A DNA stretch of 11,823 bases, taken from NCBI GenBank assembly GCA_035555795.1, contig DATMGE010000022.1, positions 1-11,823 of the forward strand, read 5' to 3'. Made by a program: the position numbers and the translations under genes. This DNA comes from RCIO01 sp035555795 (GTDB lineage: Bacteria; Pseudomonadota; Alphaproteobacteria; Rhizobiales; Rhizobiaceae). Below the pieces are notes generated by a model, which was not told where the DNA came from, ran no database searches, and was given only the letters and a program-made list of their open reading frames with translations. Below are positions 1 to 7,795 of this stretch, one piece after another. The first letter of the stretch is position 1, and each line of letters opens with the position of its first letter.

Positions 1-554
1 GCCTGCTGCGCGCGGAGGCGGCGACCGGCGGCTTCTATTCGAGCAGCGAGTTCGAGCTCGGCTCGCTGGTGCGCCGGCAGACCCAGCATCGCTTCCTTGA
101 GCTCGGCCGCTCCTGCGTCCTGCCCGAATACCGCTCCAAGCGCACGATCGAAGTGCTCTGGCAGGGGATCTGGGCCTATGTCCGCCATCACGGAATCAGC
201 GTCATGGCGGGCTGCGCGTCCTTCCCCGGAATATGGCCCGCCGCACATGCGCAGGCGCTGTCCTTCCTGGCGCATAATTGCCGCACGGAGCCCGAATGGG
301 ACGTGCGCGCGCTGCCCCATCGCTACGTCTCGATGGACCTGATGCCGACGGAGGCGATCGACCCCCGCGCCGCACTGGCCGCCATGCCGCCGCTGGTCAA
401 GGGCTATCTGCGACTCGGAGCGAAGGTCGGCGACGGCTGCGTCGTCGACCGCGAATTCGGCACCACCGATGTCTTCATCGTCCTGCCGGTAGAGACGATC
501 TCGCCCCGCTACGTCGCCTACTACGGCGCCGACGCCCAACGCTTCCAGGCCTGA
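1..554 (+). CDS. olsB: L-ornithine N-alpha-acyltransferase OlsB, C-terminal part (5' end outside window)
   Basis: Known role of the family: OlsB moves a 3-hydroxyacyl chain from acyl carrier protein to the alpha-amino group of ornithine. This makes lyso-ornithine lipid, the first step to the phosphorus-free ornithine lipids of rhizobial membranes. Seen: the frame is open from base 3 with no start in the window, giving 183 residues before TGA. Family-typical stretches are LGRSCVLPEYRSKRTIE (a GNAT-fold, hemolysin-like Acetyltransf_5 signature), WQGIWAYV, GCASFPG, MPPLVKGYLRLGAKVGDG and, near the C-terminus, FGTTDVFIVLP and RYVAYYGADAQRF. Full-length OlsB is, from memory, close to 300 residues, so roughly the first 110 are missing. 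A GTG at 69 also opens this frame, but it lies inside the conserved domain and is not the start. The gene ends 177 bases before the next start. An older name for such proteins is 'hemolysin-like'. Confidence 0.9.
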   Translation, partial: LLRAEAATGGFYSSSEFELGSLVRRQTQHRFLELGRSCVLPEYRSKRTIEVLWQGIWAYVRHHGISVMAGCASFPGIWPAAHAQALSFLAHNCRTEPEWDVRALPHRYVSMDLMPTEAIDPRAALAAMPPLVKGYLRLGAKVGDGCVVDREFGTTDVFIVLPVETISPRYVAYYGADAQRFQA

Positions 555-731
555 GCGGCGCGGCGGCCGGTTTGCCCGAGGTCGGAAGCTGGTACGGCAC
601 GCTGCGCAAGAATAGGCCGGCCCGGCTGACATGCCGGCGGCGCCGCGCAAGCTGCCGCCTTGCACAAGCCCCCTCTATATGTTCTGCCTTCGCCCCGGTG
701 CGCAACGGCTGGACGTCGACAGGGAAGGTAC
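555..731. other. Intergenic region between olsB and the glycosyltransferase gene, with GC-rich dyads
   Basis: No gene was recognised here. Several short perfect dyads are visible: GCCGGC at 616-621 and 633-638 (6-bp stem, 11-base loop), GGCGGC at 636-641 with GCCGCC at 654-659 (6-bp stem, 12-base loop), and the palindrome GCGGCGCCGC at 637-646. The first two hairpins share bases and could not form together. None is followed by a T run, so this is not a textbook intrinsic terminator. It may help end olsB transcription or be mere GC-rich background. A TATATG at 676-681 resembles a -10 box, but no -35 box sits at the right distance. Confidence 0.3.
721..728 (+). promoter_or_regulatory. Ribosome binding site that sets the start of the glycosyltransferase gene
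   Basis: AGGGAAGG lies just before ATG 732, with AGGGA about 6 bases upstream. The frame can be extended upstream to a TTG at 660. However, the ATG is followed at once by the family's N-terminal strand and GNGPSL motif, so 732 is the better start. Confidence 0.75.
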
Positions 732-2540
732 ATGTCGGATACGTGTTTCGTCATCGGCAACGGGCCGTCGCTGCGCGGCTTCGATCTGACGCGGATCGAT
801 GCGCGCGAGGCGCTCGGCATGAATGCGGCCTACCGTTTCTGGCGGGAGATCGGCTGGTATCCGTATCATTACTGCTGCCTTGACGACCAGATGATCGAGA
901 CGCATCATGCGCAGATCGACCGTCTTTACGCGGAAGGGCATGTCGGCGCGTTTTTCCTTCACGGGCGCTTCTTCGAGCTTCATCCCGACCGGATCGGCAA
1001 CCCCGCCTTCCTGTCATTCGATCAGGTATCGCCCTACTGGCACAATGCTCGCGGCAAGCGGATGGGGCTGGCTTTCGAGGAACATCCGGCATTCCGCACC
1101 AGCGACACCGAGAAGGTGACCACCGGCGCCTATGCAGTCCGCTACATGGCCCATAAGGGGTTTGCGCGCATCGCGCTGATGGGGATCGACCTGCGCTATG
1201 TGGAGATCCTGCCCGAGGCGCGGCCGACCGAGGGCGTCGGGCTCGTCATGGCCGAGACGCCGGCGACCAATCCCAACTACTTCTTCGACAGCTACCAGCA
1301 GGAAGGTGACCGCTTCAACATTCCCAACCCGGCCGTGCATGCAGGCAGGCTGCACCTGCGCTCGTTCGAACTGGTGCGCGACGATTTCGCGGCCAATGAA
1401 GTGGCGGCGGAGGTAGTGAATACGAATCCCGCATCGCTTCTGGCGGAAGCCGGCCTGTTCCCGCAGATGCAGGTCGAAACGCTGCTGGCGTCGGCCGACG
1501 CGCGGCCTCGTCTCGGCGCTGTCGTCGTGCCCTGCACGCAGGGCGATGTCGCGCAGATCATCGCCAATCTCCATCTCTGGTCGGATCCGTCCTATGCGCC
1601 CGTCACCGAGCAGCCGGACGAAAAGCCTGTGCTTGCCCTCGTCTTCAACAATTCAGGCGCGAAGGAACATATAGCTCCCATCGAGTCGGCATTCGCGCAA
1701 CTTCCGGTGCGGCAGGCTTTTGCACGGCTGGAGATCGCCTATCTCGATCTTGAGGGCGCGCGCGACGCCTATGTGCGAAGCCATGAGGTCACCGATTCCG
1801 AACATGGCTACAAGGCGGGGCCGAACAATCTGTTCTTCGGCGCAATGGCGCTGGCGCGTCGCTTCGGACACTATGCCTTCCTGATGGAAGCGGATTGCGT
1901 GCCGGTCCGCGCTGGTTGGCTGAATTATCTGCAAGCCATGGTCGCGGGTCCGGACATGTTCTGGGTCGCCGGCAGCGCCTATCGCGGCAATGACCGTCTG
2001 GGAAAGGAGATCGCCCGGCACATCAATGGCAATGCCATCTATTCATGCGGCGATCCCGCCTTCCAGAGCTTCCTCGAAAGCATCTGGCGGCCCACCTTGC
2101 AGAAGGTCATTCGCGCGCGCAATCCGCGCGCGGCCTATGATTTCGTGCTGGACTACCTGCAGGAGGGTATCCGCAGCGATCTTGGCGACAATGCGCCGTG
2201 GGATTTCTGGCGCCGCCACGCGCATCTGTTCCGCTATACGGATTATGTGGTCAACGTGTCAGGCAATGCCGATCTCTACGACCCGCAGCCGGATATGGTG
2301 CTGCGCGCGTTGAACAGCCCGACGACCTTCATCGTGCATTCGGGCGCGCTGGCGCTGGCGGCAAGGCAGGCGCAGGAAAGCGGCGAAATCCCTTCCCCCG
2401 CAATGCTCAAGCCAGTCCCGGTCGGTGCGCCGCCCTATCGCCGGCCACTGATCCTGAGGCTTGTCCCCGCCCCGCTTCGCCGCCTGCTCAGGCGGCCCTT
2501 CCTCGCCTTGCCGGAGCGTATCCAGAACCTGGTCCGCTGA
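732..2540 (+). CDS. Two-domain glycosyltransferase-like protein: GT42 sialyltransferase-like N-domain plus putative GT-A-like C-domain
   Basis: 602 residues, no signal peptide seen. Residues 1 to about 260 follow the layout of CST-type (GT42) sialyltransferases and the related MptE/DUF115 fold: CFVIGNGPSL at 5-14, N31 in GMNAAY, TTGAY at 130-134 (CST: TSGVY), GIDLRY at 151-156 (CST: GIDFY), H203 in a position like the CST catalytic histidine, then NTNPASLLA. The alignment was made by eye from memory. The position of CST Asn51 is Asp here. The second domain, about 298-560, starts with the strand VLALVFNN and holds LMEADCVP at 384-391 (a possible DxD-like nucleotide-sugar/metal site), HINGNAIY at 430-437 and a late HSG. 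The last ~35 residues are rich in Pro, Arg and Leu and could bind membrane. Inference: it modifies a surface glycan; donor and acceptor are unknown. It is convergent with maeB and looks less GC-rich than mutS. Confidence 0.72.
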   Translation: MSDTCFVIGNGPSLRGFDLTRIDAREALGMNAAYRFWREIGWYPYHYCCLDDQMIETHHAQIDRLYAEGHVGAFFLHGRFFELHPDRIGNPAFLSFDQVSPYWHNARGKRMGLAFEEHPAFRTSDTEKVTTGAYAVRYMAHKGFARIALMGIDLRYVEILPEARPTEGVGLVMAETPATNPNYFFDSYQQEGDRFNIPNPAVHAGRLHLRSFELVRDDFAANEVAAEVVNTNPASLLAEAGLFPQMQVETLLASADARPRLGAVVVPCTQGDVAQIIANLHLWSDPSYAPVTEQPDEKPVLALVFNNSGAKEHIAPIESAFAQLPVRQAFARLEIAYLDLEGARDAYVRSHEVTDSEHGYKAGPNNLFFGAMALARRFGHYAFLMEADCVPVRAGWLNYLQAMVAGPDMFWVAGSAYRGNDRLGKEIARHINGNAIYSCGDPAFQSFLESIWRPTLQKVIRARNPRAAYDFVLDYLQEGIRSDLGDNAPWDFWRRHAHLFRYTDYVVNVSGNADLYDPQPDMVLRALNSPTTFIVHSGALALAARQAQESGEIPSPAMLKPVPVGAPPYRRPLILRLVPAPLRRLLRRPFLALPERIQNLVR

Positions 2541-2542
2541 CG

Positions 2543-2580
2543 GATCGCCGCCTCACGTGGCCGAATTATAGGCGGCGATC
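2543..2580. terminator. Inverted repeat across the convergent gene ends, possible bidirectional terminator
   Basis: GATCGCCGCCT at 2543-2553 is perfectly complementary to AGGCGGCGATC at 2570-2580, an 11-bp stem with a 16-base loop. The left arm lies in the 12-base gap after the glycosyltransferase stop and reaches the first base of the maeB stop codon. The right arm is the coding end of maeB. Neither side carries a T run, so if it terminates transcription it does so without the classic U tract. The loop contains CACGTG. Confidence 0.45.
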
Positions 2581-4838
2581 ACGGCCATGTTGACGATGTC
2601 GCTGTCCTTGGCGTTGAGCGGGACGATCTGCACCGGCTTGTTGAGGCCGACCAGCAGCGGGCCGATCACCGTCGAGCCGCCGAGTTCCTGCAGCATCCGC
2701 GTCGAGATCGATGCGGAGTGGAAAGCCGGCATGACCAGCACATTGGCCGGGCCGGAGAGGCGGCAGAACGGATATTGCTGCATCAGGCGCGGATTGAGCG
2801 CGACGTCGGCGGCCATCTCGCCGTCATATTCGAAATCGACGCGCCGCTTGTCGAGGATCTTCACCGCCTCCTGCACGCGCTCCGAGCGCTCGCCGGCCGG
2901 GTGACCGAAGGTCGAATAGGCAAGCATCGCCACGCGCGGCTCGTAACCCATGCGCCGGGCGAAGCCGGCGGCCTCCTCGGCGATGTCGGCGATCTCCTCG
3001 GAATTGGGCATGTCATGGACGGCCGTGTCGGCGACGATGACCGTGCGGCCGCGGCACAGCGCGATCGAGGCGCCGATGACGCGATGGCCCGGCTTGGCGT
3101 CGATGACGCGGCGGACATCCTCCAGCGCGGTGGAATAGTTGCGCGTCACGCCCGTCACCACCGCATCGGCATCGCCCAGCGCCAGCATGCAGGCGGCGAA
3201 ATGGTTGCGGTCATTGTTGATCAGCCGCTGGCAGTCGCGGAACAGGAAGCCCTTGCGCTGCATGCGCTCGTACAGATAGTCGGCATAGATCGCGTTGCGG
3301 CGCGACAGACGCGCATTGATGATCTCGATGCCCGGTTTGGACAGGTCGACCCCGGCGAGCTTCGCATTCTCGCGGATCACGTCGTCGCGACCGACGAGGA
3401 TCGCGGTGCCCAGCTTCTGATTCACATAGGAGACGGCGGCGCGCATGACCTGCTCCTCCTCGCCCTCGGCGAAGACGACGCGCTGCGGCTTGCGGCGCAC
3501 GCGGTCATAGATGCGCTGGAGGGTGGAGGCGATCGGGTCGCGCCGGGCGGAGAGCTCCTGCTGGTACTTCTCCATGTCGAGGATGGGCCGCCGCGCCACG
3601 CCAGAATCCATCGCCGCGCGGGCCACGGCCGAGGGGATCGCCGAGATGAGGCGCGGGTCGAACGGCACCGGGATGATGTAGTTCGGGCCGAATTTCGGCC
3701 GGTTGCCCTGATAGGCGGCGGCGACATCGTCGGGCACGTCCTCGCGCGCCAGCGCGGCCAGCGCATGGGCGGCGGCCACCTTCATCTCGTCATTGATGGT
3801 GACTGCGCGGACATCGAGCGCGCCGCGGAAGATGTAGGGAAAGCCCAGAACGTTGTTGACCTGGTTCGGATAATCCGAGCGGCCGGTCGCCATAATCGCG
3901 TCGGTGCGGATCTCCGCCACTTCCTCAGGCGTGATCTCCGGATCGGGATTGGCCATGGCGAAGATGATCGGGTTCTTGGCCATGGACTGCACCATGGCCG
4001 GTGTTAGCGCACCCTTGGCGGAAAGGCCGAAGAACACGTCGGCGCCGTCGAGCGCGTCGGCGAGCGAACGGCGGTCCGTCTTCACCGCATGGGCCGACTT
4101 CCACTGGTTCATGCCCTCGGTGCGGCCCTGCCAGACGACACCCTTGGTGTCGCACAGGATCACGTTTTCGGGGCGGAAGCCCATCGACTTGACGAGTTCG
4201 ATGCAGGCGATGCCGGCCGCGCCCGCGCCATTGCAGACGAGCTTGGTGGTCGCCATGTCGCGGCCGGTCACGGCCAGCGCGTTGATGAGGCCGGCGGCGG
4301 CGATGATGGCGGTGCCGTGCTGGTCGTCATGGAAGACGGGGATGTCCATCAGCTCGCGAAGCCGCTGCTCGATGATGAAGCATTCCGGCGCCTTGATGTC
4401 CTCCAGGTTGATGCCGCCGAAGGAGGGCCCGAGCAGCTTGACGCAATTAATGAAGGCGTCGGCATCCTCCGTGTCGACCTCCAGGTCGATCGAATCGACG
4501 TCGGCGAAGCGCTTGAACAACACCGCCTTGCCCTCCATCACCGGCTTGGAGGCGAGCGCGCCCAGATTGCCGAGGCCGAGGATCGCGGTGCCATTGGTGA
4601 TGACGGCCACCATATTGCCGCGCGTCGTGTAGTCGAAGGCGCGGGAGGGGTCTTCCGCGATCGCCTTTACCGGGACGGCCACACCGGGGGAATAGGCGAG
4701 CGACAGGTCGCGCTGGGTCGCCATCGGCTTGGTCGGATTGATCTCCAGCTTGCCCGGACGCCCGGTGGAATGAAATTCCAGGGCCTCGTCGTCGCTGACG
4801 GATGGCCCTGCCGGTTCCTTGATGTCGCGTGCTGGCAT
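2553..4838 (-). CDS. maeB: NADP-type malic enzyme with phosphotransacetylase-like C-terminal domain (MaeB/Tme)
   Basis: Catalyses oxidative decarboxylation of malate to pyruvate and CO2 with reduction of NAD(P), feeding pyruvate and reducing power during growth on C4-dicarboxylates; cytosolic. The 761 residues match the long bacterial class. The malic N-domain has KPMATQRDLSLAYSPGV at 37-53 and later FHDDQHGTA. The nucleotide-binding domain has VCNGAGAAG at about 201-209 and AMANPDPEI. The PTA-like domain starts near 445 (RVVFAEGEEEQ from 453) and runs to the C-terminus. In related proteins this tail is thought to aid oligomerisation and regulation rather than act as an acetyltransferase. ATG 4838 is chosen because AGGGGAAGG lies upstream and the family N-terminus fits; the frame stays open 148 codons further, but that part is antisense to mutS. 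In S. meliloti the gene next to mutS is, from memory, tme (NADP form); cofactor choice cannot be read here. Confidence 0.96.
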   Translation of the reverse strand: MPARDIKEPAGPSVSDDEALEFHSTGRPGKLEINPTKPMATQRDLSLAYSPGVAVPVKAIAEDPSRAFDYTTRGNMVAVITNGTAILGLGNLGALASKPVMEGKAVLFKRFADVDSIDLEVDTEDADAFINCVKLLGPSFGGINLEDIKAPECFIIEQRLRELMDIPVFHDDQHGTAIIAAAGLINALAVTGRDMATTKLVCNGAGAAGIACIELVKSMGFRPENVILCDTKGVVWQGRTEGMNQWKSAHAVKTDRRSLADALDGADVFFGLSAKGALTPAMVQSMAKNPIIFAMANPDPEITPEEVAEIRTDAIMATGRSDYPNQVNNVLGFPYIFRGALDVRAVTINDEMKVAAAHALAALAREDVPDDVAAAYQGNRPKFGPNYIIPVPFDPRLISAIPSAVARAAMDSGVARRPILDMEKYQQELSARRDPIASTLQRIYDRVRRKPQRVVFAEGEEEQVMRAAVSYVNQKLGTAILVGRDDVIRENAKLAGVDLSKPGIEIINARLSRRNAIYADYLYERMQRKGFLFRDCQRLINNDRNHFAACMLALGDADAVVTGVTRNYSTALEDVRRVIDAKPGHRVIGASIALCRGRTVIVADTAVHDMPNSEEIADIAEEAAGFARRMGYEPRVAMLAYSTFGHPAGERSERVQEAVKILDKRRVDFEYDGEMAADVALNPRLMQQYPFCRLSGPANVLVMPAFHSASISTRMLQELGGSTVIGPLLVGLNKPVQIVPLNAKDSDIVNMAVIAAYNSAT

Positions 4839-4985
4839 GCGGTATTCGTCCCTTCCCCTGTGACGGACTCGCTTTTTGTGGAGGTTTGTCGCGCCGCCGG
4901 CATTAAGGCTACACTTCGCTCCGGTAAAGCGCCAAGCAGGAATTGCTGTGGCTCGCGGCCGCAGACAACATTTTGGAACGATCCC
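4839..4985. promoter_or_regulatory. Divergent maeB/mutS promoter region
   Basis: The 147 bases separate two divergently transcribed genes, so both promoters should be here. For mutS, TTGTCG at 4886-4891 and CTACAC at 4909-4914 are separated by 17 bases and partly match a rhizobial sigma-70 pattern recalled as CTTGAC-N17-CTATAT. For maeB, TTGGCG on the minus strand (4935-4930) has a weak GTAGCC or TGTAGC 16-17 bases on, at 4913-4907. The two proposed -10 boxes overlap, which would make the promoters compete for polymerase. The boxes are weak and picked by eye. Confidence 0.35.
4851..4859 (-). promoter_or_regulatory. Purine-rich ribosome binding site of maeB
   Basis: On the minus strand AGGGGAAGG precedes ATG 4838, with 12 bases between. 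That spacing is longer than usual. No better start codon lies closer to it in this frame. Confidence 0.5.
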
Positions 4986-4988
4986 TTG
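4975..4988 (+). promoter_or_regulatory. Ribosome binding site and TTG start codon of mutS
   Basis: GGA at 4975-4977 is 8 bases before TTG 4986. No ATG exists in frame until 5055 and 5058. Those codons are the two Met of the conserved TPMMEQY motif, which in E. coli MutS lies about a dozen residues inside the protein. A GTG at 5022 is the only other plausible start; no clear ribosome binding site was noticed in front of it. Confidence 0.6.
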
Positions 4989-7703
4989 AACGACGAGACG
5001 CCGACCCGCCCCGACAACGCCGTGCCCGTTCTCTCGTCCGAGGGCGCGACGCCGATGATGGAGCAATATATCGAGATCAAGGCGGCCAATGCCGACTCGC
5101 TGCTGTTCTATCGCATGGGCGATTTCTACGAACTGTTCTTCCACGATGCGGAGGTGGCATCGCGCACGCTGGGCATCACGCTGACGCGCCGCGGCAAGCA
5201 TCAGGGCGAGGACATTCCCATGTGCGGCGTGCCGGTGCACGCGGCCGACGACTACCTCCAGAAGCTGATCGCGGCCGGCCACCGGGTCGCCGTGTGCGAG
5301 CAGATCGAGGATCCGGCGGAGGCGCGCAAGCGGGGATCGAAATCGGTCGTGCGCCGCGACGTGGTCCGCCTCGTGACGCCGGGCACGATCACCGAGGAGA
5401 AGCTGCTCGACCCGTCGCAGTCCAACTATCTGATGGCGCTCGGACGGGTGAAGGGCAATGACGGGCCGAAATGCGCACTAGCCTGGCTCGACATTTCCAC
5501 CGGCACCTTCCGCGTCGCGGAGACCGCGCCGGACCGGCTGCTAGCCGACATGCTGCGCATCGACCCGCGCGAACTGGTCCTTTCGGACGCCGCCTGGCAG
5601 GACGACGACCTGCGGCCGATCATCGACCAGTTGCGCCGTCCGGTGGTGCCGCTGCCGGCGGCGCTGTTCGATTCCACCGCGGCGGCGGCGCGCATCGCGC
5701 GCTTCTACGACGTGGCGACGGTGGACGGCTTCGGCCGTTTCGGCCGCGCCGAGCTTTCGGCCATCGCCGGCGCCATCGCCTATGTCGAGAAGACCCAGAA
5801 GGAGGCCCGCCCGCCGCTGGCGCGACCCGAGCGCGACGCCGGCAGCGGCTCGCTCTTCATCGACCCGGCCACCCGCGCCAGCCTCGAACTCCTGCGCACA
5901 ATATCGGGCCAACGCGAGGGGTCGCTGCTGCGCGCCGTCGACCGCACCGTGACCGGCGGCGGCGGGCGGCTGCTTGCCGACCGGCTGACATCGCCGCTGA
6001 CCGATCCGTCCGAGATCGGGCAGCGGCTCGACTGCGTTTCATTCCTGCGCGAGGAGACGCGGCTCTGCGAGGCGCTGCGGCTCGTCCTGCGCGGCGCGCC
6101 GGACATGCCGCGCGCCCTGTCGCGGCTGGCGCTGGGGCGCGGCGGTCCGCGCGATCTCGGCGCACTTGGCGCCGGCTTCGAGGCTGCGACGCAGCTTGCC
6201 GGCCTGTTTTCCGGCGCCGCGCTTCCCGCCCGGCTACAGGATGCATGCGACCGGCTGGCGGCGGTGCCCGCCCAGCTTGCCCGCCACCTTGCGCACGCGC
6301 TGGCCGAAGACCTGCCATTGCTCAGGCGCGACGGCGGTTTCGTGCGGGCGGAATACGATGCCGAACTGGACGAAATGCGGTCGCTGCGCGACGAATCCCG
6401 CCGGGTGATCGCTGCCATGGAGCGCGCGCTTGCCGACGAGACCGGCATCCGCTCGCTGAAGATCCGGCACAACAATGTGCTGGGCTACTATATCGAAGTG
6501 ACCGCGAACAATGCCGGCGCGCTGACCGGTTCGGATGCCGCCCGCGCACGCTTCATCCACCGCCAGACCATGGCCAGCGCCATGCGCTTCACCACGACCG
6601 AACTGGCGGAGCTGGAAAGCCGCATCGCCAATGCCGCCGGCCGCGCGCTGCAGATAGAGCTCACGGTCTTCGACAGGCTGGTGGCCGAAGTGGTGGCGGA
6701 AGCCGACGCCATACGCGACGCCGCGGCGGCACTCGCCGAGATCGACGTCGCCGCCGCGCTGGCGCAGCTCGCGACGGCCGAGGACTATTGCCGCCCGGTC
6801 GTGGACGACAGCCTCGTCTTCCGCGTCGAGGGCGGACGCCACCCTGTCGTGGAACAGGCATTGCGCCAGCAGCTCGGCGATCCCTTCGTCGCCAATGATT
6901 GCGATCTTTCGCCCGTCGAGGGCCAGGCTGCCGGCGCGATCTGGCTGCTGACCGGCCCGAACATGGGCGGCAAGTCGACCTTCCTGCGCCAGAATGCGCT
7001 GATCGCGGTGCTGGCGCAGGCCGGCTCCTTCGTGCCGGCGCGCAGCGCCCATATCGGCGTGGTCGACAGGCTGTTTTCCCGCGTCGGCGCCTCCGACGAC
7101 CTGGCGCGCGGACGCTCGACCTTCATGGTCGAGATGGTGGAGACAGCGGCGATCCTCAATCAAGCCGGCGAGCGCGCGCTGGTGATCCTCGACGAGATCG
7201 GGCGCGGCACCGCCACCTTCGACGGTCTGTCGATCGCCTGGGCGACGGTGGAGCACATGCATGAGAAGAACCGCTGCCGGACCATCTTCGCCACCCATTT
7301 CCACGAAATGACCGCCCTGGCCGAGAAGCTGCCGCGCCTTGCCAATGTGACCATGCGCGTCAAGGAATGGAACGGCGAGGTCGTCTTCCTGCACGAAGTG
7401 GGCAAGGGTGCTGCCGACCGCTCCTATGGCGTGCAGGTGGCGAAGCTGGCGGGCCTGCCCGAAAGCGTGGTGGAGCGCGCCCGCGCCGTGCTCCACCGGC
7501 TCGAGGAAGGGCAGATTTCCGGCAAGCCGGCGACGCTGATCGACGACCTACCGCTCTTTTCCGTCGCGGCGCGGCGTGAGCCGCCGAAGGCGGCATCCGA
7601 CGGGCTTTCGGTGGCCGTTGCCGCTCTCCGTCCCGATGAGATGACCCCCCGCGAAGCGCTCGAAGCACTGTACAGGCTCAAGGGCCTTATCGCCTCCGGC
7701 TGA
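4986..7703 (+). CDS. mutS: DNA mismatch repair ATPase MutS
   Basis: MutS binds mispaired or looped DNA as a clamp and, with MutL, starts mismatch repair. 905 residues from the TTG start. Seen in order: TPMMEQY at 23-28, then the mismatch-reading motif GDFYELF at 45-51, with F47 and E49 as the Phe-x-Glu wedge; connector and lever domains; the clamp region around RHNNVLGYYIEVT; Walker A GPNMGGKST at 657-665; the signature segment around RGRSTFMVEM; Walker B LVILDEIGRGTATFDG with D736 and E737; ATHFHEM; and the C-terminal helices with REALEALYRLKGL. DLPLF at 854-858 sits where MutS proteins carry a beta-clamp-binding pentapeptide, with Asp in place of the usual Gln. Nothing is broken or missing. 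Its 5' neighbour maeB is divergent, so it has its own promoter. The next gene starts 89 bases downstream on the same strand and could be co-transcribed. Confidence 0.98.
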   Translation: MNDETPTRPDNAVPVLSSEGATPMMEQYIEIKAANADSLLFYRMGDFYELFFHDAEVASRTLGITLTRRGKHQGEDIPMCGVPVHAADDYLQKLIAAGHRVAVCEQIEDPAEARKRGSKSVVRRDVVRLVTPGTITEEKLLDPSQSNYLMALGRVKGNDGPKCALAWLDISTGTFRVAETAPDRLLADMLRIDPRELVLSDAAWQDDDLRPIIDQLRRPVVPLPAALFDSTAAAARIARFYDVATVDGFGRFGRAELSAIAGAIAYVEKTQKEARPPLARPERDAGSGSLFIDPATRASLELLRTISGQREGSLLRAVDRTVTGGGGRLLADRLTSPLTDPSEIGQRLDCVSFLREETRLCEALRLVLRGAPDMPRALSRLALGRGGPRDLGALGAGFEAATQLAGLFSGAALPARLQDACDRLAAVPAQLARHLAHALAEDLPLLRRDGGFVRAEYDAELDEMRSLRDESRRVIAAMERALADETGIRSLKIRHNNVLGYYIEVTANNAGALTGSDAARARFIHRQTMASAMRFTTTELAELESRIANAAGRALQIELTVFDRLVAEVVAEADAIRDAAAALAEIDVAAALAQLATAEDYCRPVVDDSLVFRVEGGRHPVVEQALRQQLGDPFVANDCDLSPVEGQAAGAIWLLTGPNMGGKSTFLRQNALIAVLAQAGSFVPARSAHIGVVDRLFSRVGASDDLARGRSTFMVEMVETAAILNQAGERALVILDEIGRGTATFDGLSIAWATVEHMHEKNRCRTIFATHFHEMTALAEKLPRLANVTMRVKEWNGEVVFLHEVGKGAADRSYGVQVAKLAGLPESVVERARAVLHRLEEGQISGKPATLIDDLPLFSVAARREPPKAASDGLSVAVAALRPDEMTPREALEALYRLKGLIASG

Positions 7704-7781
7704 AGACTCTCGCCTTTCGCCGGCAGTCAATGCTAATTTAAGTACTGGCTGCTACAGGTTTTTCGAACCAGAGGGCGAAGC

Positions 7782-7795
7782 AGGCGGCGAGCGTG
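7782..7795 (+). promoter_or_regulatory. Ribosome binding site and GTG start of the c-di-GMP gene
   Basis: AGG at 7782-7784 lies 8 bases before GTG 7793. This start leaves a short polar N-terminus before the first membrane segment. The next in-frame start-type codons fall inside or after that segment. In the rest of the gap 7704-7792 I see no clear hairpin terminator and only a weak -10-like GCTAAT at 7732-7737. Confidence 0.5.

Noticed and set aside
660..681. Possible promoter TTGCAC ... TATATG before the glycosyltransferase gene
   Set aside because: The boxes are only 10 bases apart, too close for a sigma-70 promoter, and no other -35 box is placed correctly.
2718..4007. 429-codon open frame on the plus strand opposite maeB
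   Set aside because: It is a His-, Arg- and Gly-rich shadow of a well-recognised enzyme, with no recognisable motif of its own.
4089..4985. Upstream extension of the mutS frame by 299 codons
   Set aside because: It runs antisense through maeB and is low-complexity shadow sequence of a GC-rich codon pattern. MutS homology begins only after 4986.
4839..5282. Upstream extension of the maeB reading frame by 148 codons
   Set aside because: It is antisense to the start of mutS, matches no malic enzyme N-terminus, and ATG 4838 has a ribosome binding site and the family N-terminus.
6234..7496. 420-codon open frame on the minus strand opposite mutS
   Set aside because: It overlaps the MutS clamp and ATPase domains; long antisense frames are expected at this GC content.
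7704..7792. Terminator or small RNA between mutS and the c-di-GMP gene
   Set aside because: No convincing stem was found; the TTTTT near 7760 is not preceded by a dyad I could identify.
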